From JAJDNS01 sp963578825 (GTDB taxonomy: Bacteria; Acidobacteriota; Vicinamibacteria; Fen-336): DNA of 64,000 nucleotides. Where the stretch lies: the NCBI GenBank assembly GCA_963578825.1, contig CAUZDW010000008.1, forward strand, positions 69,176 through 133,175, in the 5' to 3' direction. This document shows, piece after piece, positions 45,666-53,858 of this stretch. The notes under the pieces were generated by a model. The model was not told the origin of the DNA and searched no databases. It saw nothing but the letters and a program-made list of their open reading frames with translations. Position 1 is the stretch's first letter. Every line of letters begins with the position of its first letter. A program made the position numbers and the translations under genes.

Positions 45666-45860
45666 GTGCCAACGGGCACCCTGCACCGCTCGCGGCGCCA
45701 CCGGCTCCTGGGCGGAGTCTGCGGAGGCCTCGCGGCGTGGCTGGGCTGGAGTCCCACCGTCGCGCGGGTCCTCTACGTGGCCGTGTCGATCTGCTCGGCC
45801 GCGTTCCCTGGGATCCTCGTGTACGTGATCCTCTGGCTGGTCATGCCTCTCGAGGATTGA
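45666..45860 (+). CDS. PspC-domain small membrane protein
   Basis: A 64-residue protein from a GTG at 45666 with GGGAGG upstream. It has the PspC domain pattern: LHRSRRHRLLGGVCGGLAAWLG followed by the helix VLYVAVSICSAAFPGILVYVILWLVMP. In enterobacteria PspC senses membrane stress and activates PspA; stand-alone PspC-like proteins elsewhere have uncertain roles. No pspA or pspB is adjacent. The lipoprotein terminator lies just upstream, so the gene needs its own promoter. Confidence 0.9.
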   Translation: MPTGTLHRSRRHRLLGGVCGGLAAWLGWSPTVARVLYVAVSICSAAFPGILVYVILWLVMPLED

Positions 45861-46041
45861 GCGGCCGAGTCCGGCGACCCCACCTCTGAGCTGAGCTGGA
45901 GCCACTGGAAACAAGGGTTCACGGCCAACCGTCGAAGCACGGCTGAGGCAAGCTCGCCCACGCCCTTCTTGATGAGTACGTGGGCGTGTCAGGCCGGCTC
46001 AGGCCTTCCCAGCAGCCTGTTGGGGCGACGCTTAAGCCCTG

Positions 46042-46536
46042 CTATTGCCCGCCGGCCGCGACCAACTTCGCCTGCGCGATCATCTGCTCGGAGATGATTC
46101 CGATGCGCTGGACACCGGCTCCCCGCGCGATGTCCATCGCGGTCACGACCCGACCGTAAAGGACCGTTCCCGAGGCCTGGACGAACATCGTCTTGTCCGA
46201 GCGCGCCTGGAAGATGTCCTGCAACCGCGCGCCGAGCGCCTCGAGGGCCACCGGGTTCTTGTTGACCGTGATCGCGCCCTCCTCCAGACCGAGGACGACC
46301 TGGTTCTTGGGGCTGGTGTCCTTCTCCGAGTTGGGTGGGGGCGGCTGCGGCAGCGAGATGTCGAGCCCCTTCTGGGTGAGCGGCGTGATGATCATGAAAG
46401 TGATCAGCAGCACGAGAAGCACGTCGATGAGAGGGGTGATGTTGATGTCGCCCATCGCCCCGCTGTCGCTCACAAAGGTGTGGGAAGCGCGCGCTTCGTC
46501 CTCCTGCCATTTACGGCGACGGGTCCTGTTGTCCAT
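46042..46536 (-). CDS. ExbD/TolR-type biopolymer transport protein (second copy)
   Basis: 164 residues, one membrane helix. After a charged cytoplasmic start comes DINITPLIDVLLVLLITFMIIT, with the proton-path Asp in PLIDV that is essential in ExbD/TolR. The periplasmic part has LDISLPQPPPPN and the usual C-terminal VVTAMDIARGAGVQRIGI. It begins one base after the stop of the other ExbD, so both are made from one transcript with ExbB and TonB. Two different ExbD proteins per ExbB is common in deltaproteobacteria and Acidobacteria. Confidence 0.93.
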   Translation of the reverse strand: MDNRTRRRKWQEDEARASHTFVSDSGAMGDINITPLIDVLLVLLITFMIITPLTQKGLDISLPQPPPPNSEKDTSPKNQVVLGLEEGAITVNKNPVALEALGARLQDIFQARSDKTMFVQASGTVLYGRVVTAMDIARGAGVQRIGIISEQMIAQAKLVAAGGQ

Positions 46537-46537
46537 C

Positions 46538-46966
46538 CTACCCCTCCACCTTTTGCTCGGCGATGAGCGCGATCTCTTCGACCCCGGCTTCGCGGCAGAG
46601 GTCCATCACCGTCATGACCGCGGAGTAGGGGAGCTGCTCGTCGGCCTTGAGGTAGACCAATTTGGTCCCCTCGTCCATGTCCTGCAGCCGCTCCCGGAGC
46701 TTCGGGAGGAGCGCCGCCTGGCTGTCGAGCTTCTCCGAGCCGAAGTAGGTGGTCAGGTCCTTGCGAACGGCGACGACGGGGATCTGGGGCGCGTCCTCAC
46801 GGTCCTGGATGTTGCCCGCCTGCGGGAGCACCACATCCACGCCCTTCTGGAGGAGGGGCGTGATCACCATGAAGATGATGAGAAGCACGATCATGACGTC
46901 GGCCATGGGCGTGACGTTGATCGCCGCTATCGCGCCGCCCTTCTTACCGCCAACTTCCATTGACAT
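46538..46966 (-). CDS. ExbD/TolR-type biopolymer transport protein (first copy)
   Basis: 142 residues. AINVTPMADVMIVLLIIFMV holds the membrane helix with its conserved Asp in PMADV, followed by a periplasmic domain ending DLCREAGVEEIALIAEQ. It works with ExbB to turn proton flow into force on TonB. It lies 69 bases downstream of the ExbB gene and one base upstream of the second ExbD. It differs from its neighbour in the linker after the helix (VDVVLPQAGNIQDREDAP), so the pair are not a recent duplication. Confidence 0.94.
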   Translation of the reverse strand: MSMEVGGKKGGAIAAINVTPMADVMIVLLIIFMVITPLLQKGVDVVLPQAGNIQDREDAPQIPVVAVRKDLTTYFGSEKLDSQAALLPKLRERLQDMDEGTKLVYLKADEQLPYSAVMTVMDLCREAGVEEIALIAEQKVEG

Positions 46967-47035
46967 GGCGAGTACTCCTTGGATTCCACGACTGCCGGGG
47001 TCCCCTCGGGGAACCCCGGCCGAGCCGCTCCGGTG

Positions 47036-47713
47036 CTAGCCTCTCTTGATGAAGTAGTCGAGCAGCTCGGAGCTCGAGTTGTCCATCTCGACGGTGAAGC
47101 TCTCGACCTTGCCGTTCAGGTAGTTGAAGGCCCAGACCGCCGGCACGGCCACGAAGAGGCCGAACGCGGTGGTGATGAGCGCCTCTGCGATACCGGCGGA
47201 GATGGCCGCGATGCCGCCCGAGCCCGTGAGCGCCATGCCCGCGAACGCGTTGATGATGCCGAAGGTGGTCCCGAAGAGGCCCACGAACGGCGCGGTGGCG
47301 CCGATGGTGGCGAGGCCGGTCAGGCCGCGCTTGAGGTCAGCGAGGTTGACAGCGGTGGCGCGCTGGATGGCCCGCTTGGCCGCCTCGACGGCGCTCTCAC
47401 GGTCCTTCTCCAACTCCCCGCTCTCCATCTGGTACTGCCACTCCTGGAGCCCAGGCTTGAGGACCTTCGCCAGGTGGGACATCTTGAACTGCTTGCCGTC
47501 GGAGATGTCGATGGCTTCCTTGATCTTTCCCTGCTTGAGGTAGCGGGCCACCTCCGGCGCGTACTTGCGGGACTGCTTGGTTGCCTTGTTATAGGTGTAG
47601 TACCGCTCGAACATGACCGCGATCGAATAGATCGACATCAAGAGGAGCGTGATGACGGTTGCCCATGCGATCCCGCCCATGTGTTCGGCCATCGAGATCA
47701 AATCGAACTGCAT
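47036..47713 (-). CDS. ExbB/TolQ/MotA-family proton channel protein
   Basis: 225 residues with three membrane segments: WATVITLLLMSIYSIAVMF near the start, and two in the typical C-terminal block GLTGLATIGATAPFVGLFGTTFGIINAFAGMAL and ALITTAFGLFVAVPAVWAFNYL. These motifs define the ExbB/TolQ proton channel. It stands 36 bases after the TonB gene and before two ExbD genes. The tetramer-like domain should energise TonB-dependent uptake; a Tol-type role is less likely since tolA, tolB and pal are not here. Confidence 0.95.
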   Translation of the reverse strand: MQFDLISMAEHMGGIAWATVITLLLMSIYSIAVMFERYYTYNKATKQSRKYAPEVARYLKQGKIKEAIDISDGKQFKMSHLAKVLKPGLQEWQYQMESGELEKDRESAVEAAKRAIQRATAVNLADLKRGLTGLATIGATAPFVGLFGTTFGIINAFAGMALTGSGGIAAISAGIAEALITTAFGLFVAVPAVWAFNYLNGKVESFTVEMDNSSSELLDYFIKRG

Positions 47714-47749
47714 CTTTGCGTCCTCCTGGACTTGTGTCTCGTGCTCGCC

Positions 47750-48481
47750 CTACGAGAGCCTGAAGTTAACCGTAACGGTCATGATGACGGGGACCGGCAC
47801 GCCGTTCAGAAGAGTCGGCGTGTAGATCCATTGCCTTACGGCCTTCGTGGCAGACTGGTTCAGCAACGGGATGCCACGGAGAAGCTTGACGTTGGTCACC
47901 TTGCCCTGGGGCGAGATCGTGCACTCGAGGATGACGACTCCCTGCACCCGGGCCTGCTTTGCGATGTCGGGGTAGATCGGTTTCACGTCCCTCAGTTTCT
48001 TGGGTGGCTTGATCTGGCCCCCGATCCGGATGGCCGCCTGGGGTGGGGGTGCGGGGGCGTCGGGGAGTCCACCGATGACACCACCGACGACGCCGCCGGG
48101 GACGCCACCTTCCACACCGCCGGCCACGCCCTCGTCGAAGCCCAGGTCCAGGTCCTCCTCTGGCATGAGCTCCTGCGGTATGTCGACCGGCGCCACGAAC
48201 GTGCTCCGCTGGAGGACCGGCGTTGGGGCCGCGGGCCGTGCACGGGCCCGCGGGGCGGGCGGCGGCGGCGGCGGCGGTGGTGCTGGGGCCGACATCGGCT
48301 CCGCGAAGAAGACCGAGATTGACGACTCTGGCAGAATGCCACTCTGCAGGATCGGCACGATGATGATGGCGGCGGCGGCCAAGCCGTGCAGCACGATCGC
48401 AATCGGCATAACCTTGGCCTGGTTGGTCTTGTGCGTTGACACATCGGAGTCGATGAGATCTTCGAAGAGCCGTTGTTCCAT
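47750..48481 (-). CDS. TonB-family energy transducer (operon copy)
   Basis: 243 residues with an N-terminal membrane helix (VMPIAIVLHGLAAAAIIIVPIL), a Pro-rich middle and a long Gly/Val run (VAGGVEGGVPGGVVGGVIGG). The C-terminal TonB domain reads PIYPDIAKQARVQGVVILECTI, then KVTNVKLLRGIPLLNQSATKAV and WIYTPTLLNGVPVPV. It heads the tonB-exbB-exbD-exbD operon. TonB links the inner-membrane motor to outer-membrane receptors; no TonB-dependent receptor lies in this window, so this copy may serve several receptors encoded elsewhere. Confidence 0.94.
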   Translation of the reverse strand: MEQRLFEDLIDSDVSTHKTNQAKVMPIAIVLHGLAAAAIIIVPILQSGILPESSISVFFAEPMSAPAPPPPPPPPAPRARARPAAPTPVLQRSTFVAPVDIPQELMPEEDLDLGFDEGVAGGVEGGVPGGVVGGVIGGLPDAPAPPPQAAIRIGGQIKPPKKLRDVKPIYPDIAKQARVQGVVILECTISPQGKVTNVKLLRGIPLLNQSATKAVRQWIYTPTLLNGVPVPVIMTVTVNFRLS

Positions 48482-48665
48482 AACCCCCGCCTCTACACTC
48501 TATACGTCAAGACGAGTATCTTTCCTGACAAGAGATGCGGATTCTATCCCTGCGCTTTTCGGCGTGTCAAGGCGTCCGCTCCGGGCCCCCGACCGCAGGC
48601 GCCAGCATAGGGATTGGACACGGCGGGAGCCGGAGCGGTTCGCTTGCCCGCAGGGGCTTTAGAGC

Positions 48666-49523
48666 TCAGTAGATGGCGAAACGGACGGGGGCGTGGGCGA
48701 TCGTGGGTACGGGGCGCCCGTTCTTGATCGCCGGCGAGAAGACCCACTGGTAGACGGTCTGGAGCGCCGCGGCGTCCAGCATCGGGACGGATTGGAGGAT
48801 CCGCGCCCGCACGACCCGGCCGGTCGAGTCGATCAGGATCTCGACCGTGACGACACCCTCCACCTTCTTGACGAACGCCTCCTGCGGATACTGGGGCCGG
48901 GTGATCTTGATCGGCCTGGGCGGCTGGTCGTAGTCCATGACGGGACCGGTTCCGGTGCCGCCGAGGACCCCGCCCAGGACGCCCCCGGGAATCCCGCCCA
49001 CCATCCCCCCTTCGACGCCGTCCTCCATGCCCTCCGGAAGGCCAAAGTCGCTCCCGAACTCGCTGCCGAACTGGTCGTCCGGCGAGATGGCGTCCTCGCG
49101 CTGCAACTCCTCCACCTCTGTCGGGGTCGGGGTCTCGATGGGGGCTGTGAAGTCGGTCTCCTCGGGGGGGTCCTCGACCACCAGCTTGGGGGGCTGGGGT
49201 TCCACCGACTCCTCCCGCATCTTTGACCCCTTGGGCAGGGGAGGGGGTGGGGGCGGTGGCGGGTCATACAAGAGCACCGTGATGATGTCGCGGTCGGGAA
49301 GCTCCGGAGGCGTGAAGATCGGGACCAAGATGATCAGGGCGATCGCGACGGAATGGACGATGAACGACGCGCGGGTGCCGATCCGCTCCCGGCGGCTGCG
49401 CTTTCTCGGCTCGGACGTGACGAGGCTGCCTATGAAGAGCTTGTCCTCGTCGATCGACCCCAGCTTGCGCCCTGGGGCGTCCTCCGGAGCCGTCTCTGGC
49501 CCGAATCCGATCATCATCGACAT
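48666..49523 (-). CDS. TonB-family energy transducer (second copy)
   Basis: 285 residues from the ATG at 49523; a GTG at 49547 would add eight residues but has no ribosome site. Membrane helix ASFIVHSVAIALIILVPIF after a basic start (RKRSRRERIG), then a Pro-rich part (PPPPPPPPLPKG) and the same Gly-Val repeat style (GMVGGIPGGVLGGVLGG) as its neighbour. The TonB domain is PQYPQEAFVKKVEGVVTVEI and QTVYQWVFSPAIKNGRPVP. It lies 184 bases upstream of the operon TonB, in the same direction, and is closely similar in layout, so the two probably come from an older duplication. Confidence 0.92.
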   Translation of the reverse strand: MSMMIGFGPETAPEDAPGRKLGSIDEDKLFIGSLVTSEPRKRSRRERIGTRASFIVHSVAIALIILVPIFTPPELPDRDIITVLLYDPPPPPPPPLPKGSKMREESVEPQPPKLVVEDPPEETDFTAPIETPTPTEVEELQREDAISPDDQFGSEFGSDFGLPEGMEDGVEGGMVGGIPGGVLGGVLGGTGTGPVMDYDQPPRPIKITRPQYPQEAFVKKVEGVVTVEILIDSTGRVVRARILQSVPMLDAAALQTVYQWVFSPAIKNGRPVPTIAHAPVRFAIY

Positions 49524-49657
49524 CTTAGCACCCGAGAATCTCCCCACTATGGATGAACGGAGAGTGCCCGGGCCTAGGTTCCCGCGAGCCCGTAAATTCT
49601 CGTCAAACCCGGTGGCGGCGGCGCAGTTCCGCCCCTGGCCAGCAGCTTCCGAGAGCG

Positions 49658-50593
49658 CTAAAGCGCTGCATTGGCGGCCCTGGCCTCGGGCCGCACCTTG
49701 CGCCCGTACCAGAAAGCCACGAGCGGGACGGCGACGAACATGGTGGAGTAGGTGCCCACGATGGTGCCGACCACGAGAACGAAGCTGAAGCCGCGCAGCA
49801 CCTCGCCCCCGAAGAGGTAGAGTCCCATGAGCGCCAGGCCGGTGGTTCCGCTCGTGATCACCGTCCGGGAGAGAGTCTGGTTGATGGCGTTGTTCAGGAG
49901 CTCCGATATCGAGAGCTTGTGTCTCTGCCTCAGGTTCTCCCTGGCGCGGTCGAAGATGACGATCGTGTCGTTGACGCTGTAGCCGACCAGGGTGAGGAGG
50001 GCCGCGATGATGTTCAGCGTGATCTCGTAGCCGAAGAAGGTCAGGATCCCGACAGCAATGATGACGTCGTGCAGCGCCGCCACGGCGGCCCCGGCGCCCC
50101 AGATGCCGCCCTTGAAGCGGACGCCCAGGTAGATGAGCTGGAAAAGCAGACCCAGGCTCACCAGGAGGATGGCCTTTCTACGGAGCTCGGCCCCCACGAT
50201 CGGGCCCACGCTCTCCGACGAGGACTCGATCACGGAGTTCTCCCCGTACGCCTCGGCCAGGGTGGCGAGAGCCGCCCGGGCGGGGGCATCGAGGTCGGCC
50301 TCGAGGGCCTCGAGAGCGAGCCGGATGAGGACCCTGTTGTCCTCCGCCTCGCCGAACGTCTGGATCACCGAGCCCGGCGAGATGCTCTCGACGGCGCCGC
50401 GGATCTTCTCGATCTCGGGGGTGGACTGAAACTGGAGGATCAGCTGGGTTCCTTCGGAGAACTCCACCCCGTAGCGGACGTGGCCACCGGCCACCGCGTA
50501 GATGCCGGCGGCGACGAAAAGGACGCTCGCGATGGCCAGGTACTTCGCCCGGCCCAGGAAATCGACGTTTGGATTCTTGAGGATCTCCATCAC
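49658..50593 (-). CDS. secF: Protein translocase subunit SecF
   Basis: SecF works with SecD to pull exported proteins across the membrane using proton flow. 311 residues with six membrane helices: FLGRAKYLAIASVLFVAAGI first, then after the periplasmic domain (VRYGVEFSEGTQLILQF) the block VALFGYEITLNIIAALLTLVGYSVNDTIVIFDRARENL-like (here LTFFGYEITLNII and LVGYSVNDTIVIFDR). The last helices carry SRTVITSGTTGLALMGLYLFGG. It starts six bases after secD and is the last gene of the tgt-yajC-secD-secF order. Confidence 0.97.
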   Translation of the reverse strand: MMEILKNPNVDFLGRAKYLAIASVLFVAAGIYAVAGGHVRYGVEFSEGTQLILQFQSTPEIEKIRGAVESISPGSVIQTFGEAEDNRVLIRLALEALEADLDAPARAALATLAEAYGENSVIESSSESVGPIVGAELRRKAILLVSLGLLFQLIYLGVRFKGGIWGAGAAVAALHDVIIAVGILTFFGYEITLNIIAALLTLVGYSVNDTIVIFDRARENLRQRHKLSISELLNNAINQTLSRTVITSGTTGLALMGLYLFGGEVLRGFSFVLVVGTIVGTYSTMFVAVPLVAFWYGRKVRPEARAANAAL

Positions 50594-50599
50594 CGCCCC

Positions 50600-52249
50600 C
50601 TAGATGCTCAGGCTCTCGACGCGGCGTTTGCCGAGAACCCACTCGAAGAGGAATTTGCTCACCAAGTAGGAGGCGAAGACGTTGGCCATGAGACCGATAA
50701 TGAGGGTGATTGCGAAGCCCTTGATGGGCCCGGTTCCGAACTGGAAGAGGAATGCGGCGGCGATCAGGCCGGTGAGGTGGGTGTCGATGATGGTGGTCAG
50801 GACCCGGTCGAACCCGTTCTGGATCGCCATCCGCACTGTCTTGCCGTTGCGGAGCTCCTCGCGGATCCGCTCGAACACGAGGACGTTCGTGTCGACGCCG
50901 ACGCCGACGATGAGGATGATCCCGGCGATGCCGGGCAGCGTGAGCGTCGCCCCGCTGTAGGCGAGGAACGCCGCCACGATGAGCAGGTTGGCCGAGAGGG
51001 CCACCACAGCGTTCAGCCCCGACAGCCGGTAGTAGCCGACCATGAAGAGGACGATGAACGCCATGGCCGCCACCGACGCCCGGACGCCGTCCCGGATCGA
51101 GTCCCGGCCCAGGGAGGCCCCCACGGTGAGCTCCTGCAGGTAGCGGAGGGTGGCGGGCAGAGCCCCGGCCTTGAGGATCTTGGAGAGCTCGTCGGCCTCC
51201 TCGGTGGTGAACTGCCCCGTGATGCGGTTGTCCGCCCCCAGCTTGCTCTGGATCGTGGGCGCCGAGTAGACCCGGTCGTCGAGGACGACGGCGAGCTGGC
51301 GGCCGATGTTCCTCCGGGTCTCCCGGGAGAACTTGTCGGTCGCGTTGGCATTGAGGATGAAGTTGATCTGTGGGCGGTTGTTCTCGTCGACGCCCACCCG
51401 GGCGGTCTTGAGGTCGCGGCCCGTGATCATGGACTCGCGCCGCAGCAGGTAGTACAGCCGCTCCCCCGAGCCCTGGGCCGAGCTGCTCATGATCACCAGG
51501 TTGTCCGGGAGCCTGCCTCCGGTCCCCTCGAGCAACGTCTCCTCGCTGGCTGCGGAGTCCTCCACCAGGCGTAGCGAGAGCTGGGCCGTGGTCTTAATGA
51601 TGCGCTTGGCCTGCTCGACGTCTTCGACACCAGGCAGCTGGACGAGAATCTGGTCTCCGGTGCTGCCGTGACGGGCAATCACCGGCTCCGCCACCCCGAG
51701 CTCGTTCACCCGGCGCTCGAGAGTCCGTTTGGCCTCCTCGACCGTCTGATCCCCGAGCTGGCGTTTGTAGATGTCGGTCATCCGGATGGAGAAGCCGTCC
51801 TCGCCCTCGGTGCGGATGTTCCAGCCGGGGCTGAACTGATCCTCGAGGACGCCGCGCATGTCCTTGACCCGGGCGGGCTCGGTGCCCCTGACCGAGAAGG
51901 AGGTGGCGTCCGTGCGTTCGATGACGCCGAACTGGATGCCCTGGCGAGCGGCCTGGTCCCGAGACGTGGTGACGGCGTCGCCCACGGTGGCGTTGTAGGC
52001 GTCCTCGATGACGACCTGGAGGACGAGATGGATGCCGCCCTTCAGGTCCAGGCCGAGATGGATCTTGCCGGGGGTGCCGTCCTTGTCGAAGGGCGGCCAG
52101 ATCGCGACGCCGCAGGCGAGGAGGATGGCGCCGTAGAAGACCGCGCGGACCTGGAGCTCCTTGCGGACGAAGGCATAGGTGAGCCCGGCGAGAGCGGCAC
52201 TCAGCAGCAGCCAGAGGACGAAGGGGTTCTGAAGGTCGGGGGACATCAC
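50600..52249 (-). CDS. secD: Protein translocase subunit SecD
   Basis: 549 residues. The N-terminal helix (LLLSAALAGLTYAFVR and AVFYGAILLACGVAIW) is followed by LGLDLKGGIHLVLQV, the P1 head domain and five more helices. Motifs such as AGIILIVGVGVDTNVLVFERIREEL and TIIDTHLTGLIAAAFLFQFG are typical. The P1 domain contains VNELGVAEPVIARHGSTGDQ, a standard SecD feature. It overlaps yajC by four bases (ATGA), so translation is coupled. Confidence 0.98.
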   Translation of the reverse strand: MMSPDLQNPFVLWLLLSAALAGLTYAFVRKELQVRAVFYGAILLACGVAIWPPFDKDGTPGKIHLGLDLKGGIHLVLQVVIEDAYNATVGDAVTTSRDQAARQGIQFGVIERTDATSFSVRGTEPARVKDMRGVLEDQFSPGWNIRTEGEDGFSIRMTDIYKRQLGDQTVEEAKRTLERRVNELGVAEPVIARHGSTGDQILVQLPGVEDVEQAKRIIKTTAQLSLRLVEDSAASEETLLEGTGGRLPDNLVIMSSSAQGSGERLYYLLRRESMITGRDLKTARVGVDENNRPQINFILNANATDKFSRETRRNIGRQLAVVLDDRVYSAPTIQSKLGADNRITGQFTTEEADELSKILKAGALPATLRYLQELTVGASLGRDSIRDGVRASVAAMAFIVLFMVGYYRLSGLNAVVALSANLLIVAAFLAYSGATLTLPGIAGIILIVGVGVDTNVLVFERIREELRNGKTVRMAIQNGFDRVLTTIIDTHLTGLIAAAFLFQFGTGPIKGFAITLIIGLMANVFASYLVSKFLFEWVLGKRRVESLSI

Positions 52250-52581
52250 TTCTCCGTCCTGGCGGCGGGGTCGGCCTGAAGACCGGCCACCGCGCTCTTG
52301 AGGACCTTGATCCTCGTCTTGTCGTCGATGCGGAGCTGGAAGGCGTCGTCCTCCACGGCGACGATGGTGGCGAAGATGCCGGCGTTCAGGAGGACCTTGT
52401 CGCCGGTCTTGAGCTCCTTCACCAGCGCCGCGAGCTTCTTCTGCTTGCGGCGCATCGGAAGGATGAGGACGAAATAGAAGACGGCGAAGATCAGCCCCAT
52501 CATCACGAGGCTGGCCATCGGGTTGGGCTCACCCTCGCGAGAGGGCCCGGCGAGGGCGAAAAGGCTCTGAAGTTCGACCAT
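52246..52581 (-). CDS. yajC: Preprotein translocase subunit YajC
   Basis: 111 residues with one membrane helix (ASLVMMGLIFAVFYFVLILPM) followed by the signature RRKQKKLAALVKELKTGDKVLLNAGIFATI. The N-terminal extracytoplasmic piece (LFALAGPSREGEPNP) is longer than in E. coli. YajC binds SecDF. It lies between tgt (77 bases upstream) and secD (4-base overlap). Confidence 0.96.
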   Translation of the reverse strand: MVELQSLFALAGPSREGEPNPMASLVMMGLIFAVFYFVLILPMRRKQKKLAALVKELKTGDKVLLNAGIFATIVAVEDDAFQLRIDDKTRIKVLKSAVAGLQADPAARTEK

Positions 52582-52638
52582 TGGCGTCCTGCTCGGTTAA
52601 GGGTACGGTCAGTTGACCCGGAGTTTTCCGCTTTCGAG

Positions 52639-52652
52639 CGAGGGGCCCCTCG
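52639..52652. repeat. 14-bp perfect palindrome just after the tgt stop
   Basis: CGAGGGGCCCCTCG lies between tgt and yajC, six bases beyond the tgt stop. No T-tract follows, so it is unlikely to terminate; it could attenuate or stabilise the transcript. Confidence 0.4.
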
Positions 52653-52658
52653 GCGGCC

Positions 52659-53798
52659 TCAGGGGACGTCGCGCGGCGAGGCGTCCTGCTCCGGGGCCGC
52701 GAGGCGTCGGAGGGTCTCCCTCCGGTACTCCTCGAAGCGGCACAAACGGATACTTTGTCGTAACCCCTCCATCATGTCAAGGTAGAAGAAGAGGTTGTGG
52801 ACGCTCATCAGCGTTGCCGCCGTCATCTCGCCACTGAGGTGTAGGTGGCGAAGATAGGCCCGGCTGGCGGTCCGGCACGTGGGGCAGGGACACTCCGGGT
52901 CGGGCGGGCGCGGATCGTCCCGGAATCGAGCGTTCCTGATGCTGAGGCGGCCCCGGCTGGTGAAGAGCTGCCCGTTTCTGGCGTTGCGCGTGGGCAGGAC
53001 GCAGTCGAACATGTCGATCCCGCGGGCCACGGACTCGATGACGTCCTCCGGGGTGCCCACGCCCATCAGGTACCTGGGACGGTCCGTCGGGAGAATCGGC
53101 TCGAGGCCCTCGAGGACGCGGTCGCGGGCCTCACGGGGCTCGCCCACCGAGAGGCCCCCCACGGCGTAACCCGGGAAATCCATCTCCATCAGCTCCCGGG
53201 CGCTCTGCTCGCGCAGGTCCATGTCCACACCCCCCTGGACGATCCCGAACAGCCACTGGTCCTCTCTGCCGTGGGCCTGGCGGCACCGTCGCGCCCAACG
53301 AGTGGTCCGAGCGGTCGCTTCGGCGATCGCTCCCCGGGGGGCGTCGCCTGGCGGACACTCGTCGAAGGCCATGGCGATGTCCGCGCCGAGGCGCGCCTGG
53401 ATCTCGATCGACCGCTCGGGTGTCAGGAGGTGAGCGGCCCCGTCGATGTGGCTCCGGAAGCGGACGCCCTCTTCGTCGATGCGCCTGAGCGATGCGAGGC
53501 TGAAGACCTGATACCCGCCGCTGTCCGTGAGAAAGGGCCCGTCCCAGCCGGTGAAGCCGTGCAGGCCACCCAGGCTGGCGACCAGCTCGTCGCCGGGGCG
53601 GAGCATCAGATGGTAGGTGTTGGCCAGCAGGATCCGCGCTCCGATCTCCCGGACATCGCGGTGTAGAACCGCCTTCACCGCGCCGGCGGTGCCCACGGGC
53701 ATGAAGACGGGGGTCTCCACTTCTCCGTGAGGCGTCACCAGGCGCCCGGTCCGGGCGCGCCCGTCGCGGGCCAGGACGGAGAACGAGAGGGCGGGCAT
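52659..53798 (-). CDS. tgt: tRNA-guanine transglycosylase (queuine tRNA-ribosyltransferase)
   Basis: Tgt swaps guanine 34 for preQ1 in tRNAs with GUN anticodons. 379 residues from the ATG at 53798; the frame stays open far upstream but that part is antisense to ddl. Signatures are HGEVETPVFMPVGTAGAVK, LLANTYHLMLRPGDE, FLTDSGGYQVFSL with the catalytic Asp, MAFDECPPG, GIVQGG and FDCVLPTRNARNGQ with the nucleophile Asp. The zinc site CPCPTCRTASRAYLRHL is complete. A TATACT box lies ten bases before the ATG. First gene of the tgt-yajC-secD-secF run. Confidence 0.97.
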   Translation of the reverse strand: MPALSFSVLARDGRARTGRLVTPHGEVETPVFMPVGTAGAVKAVLHRDVREIGARILLANTYHLMLRPGDELVASLGGLHGFTGWDGPFLTDSGGYQVFSLASLRRIDEEGVRFRSHIDGAAHLLTPERSIEIQARLGADIAMAFDECPPGDAPRGAIAEATARTTRWARRCRQAHGREDQWLFGIVQGGVDMDLREQSARELMEMDFPGYAVGGLSVGEPREARDRVLEGLEPILPTDRPRYLMGVGTPEDVIESVARGIDMFDCVLPTRNARNGQLFTSRGRLSIRNARFRDDPRPPDPECPCPTCRTASRAYLRHLHLSGEMTAATLMSVHNLFFYLDMMEGLRQSIRLCRFEEYRRETLRRLAAPEQDASPRDVP

Positions 53799-53858
53799 GA
53801 CGCGCCGGAGTATAGTCGCTGCCTGACCTTCATCATGGGCTGGTAGACTCAGCTGGAA

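Noticed and set aside
45950..45995. CGCCCACG/CGTGGGCG hairpin downstream of pspC as a terminator
   Set aside because: The loop is 16 bases and no T-tract follows on either strand, so it was not listed as a terminator.
49553..51574. Very long open frame on the plus strand opposite secF and secD
   Set aside because: It is antisense to two certain genes, very rich in His, Asp, Glu, Arg and Gly as expected from GC-rich shadow frames, and shows no domain.
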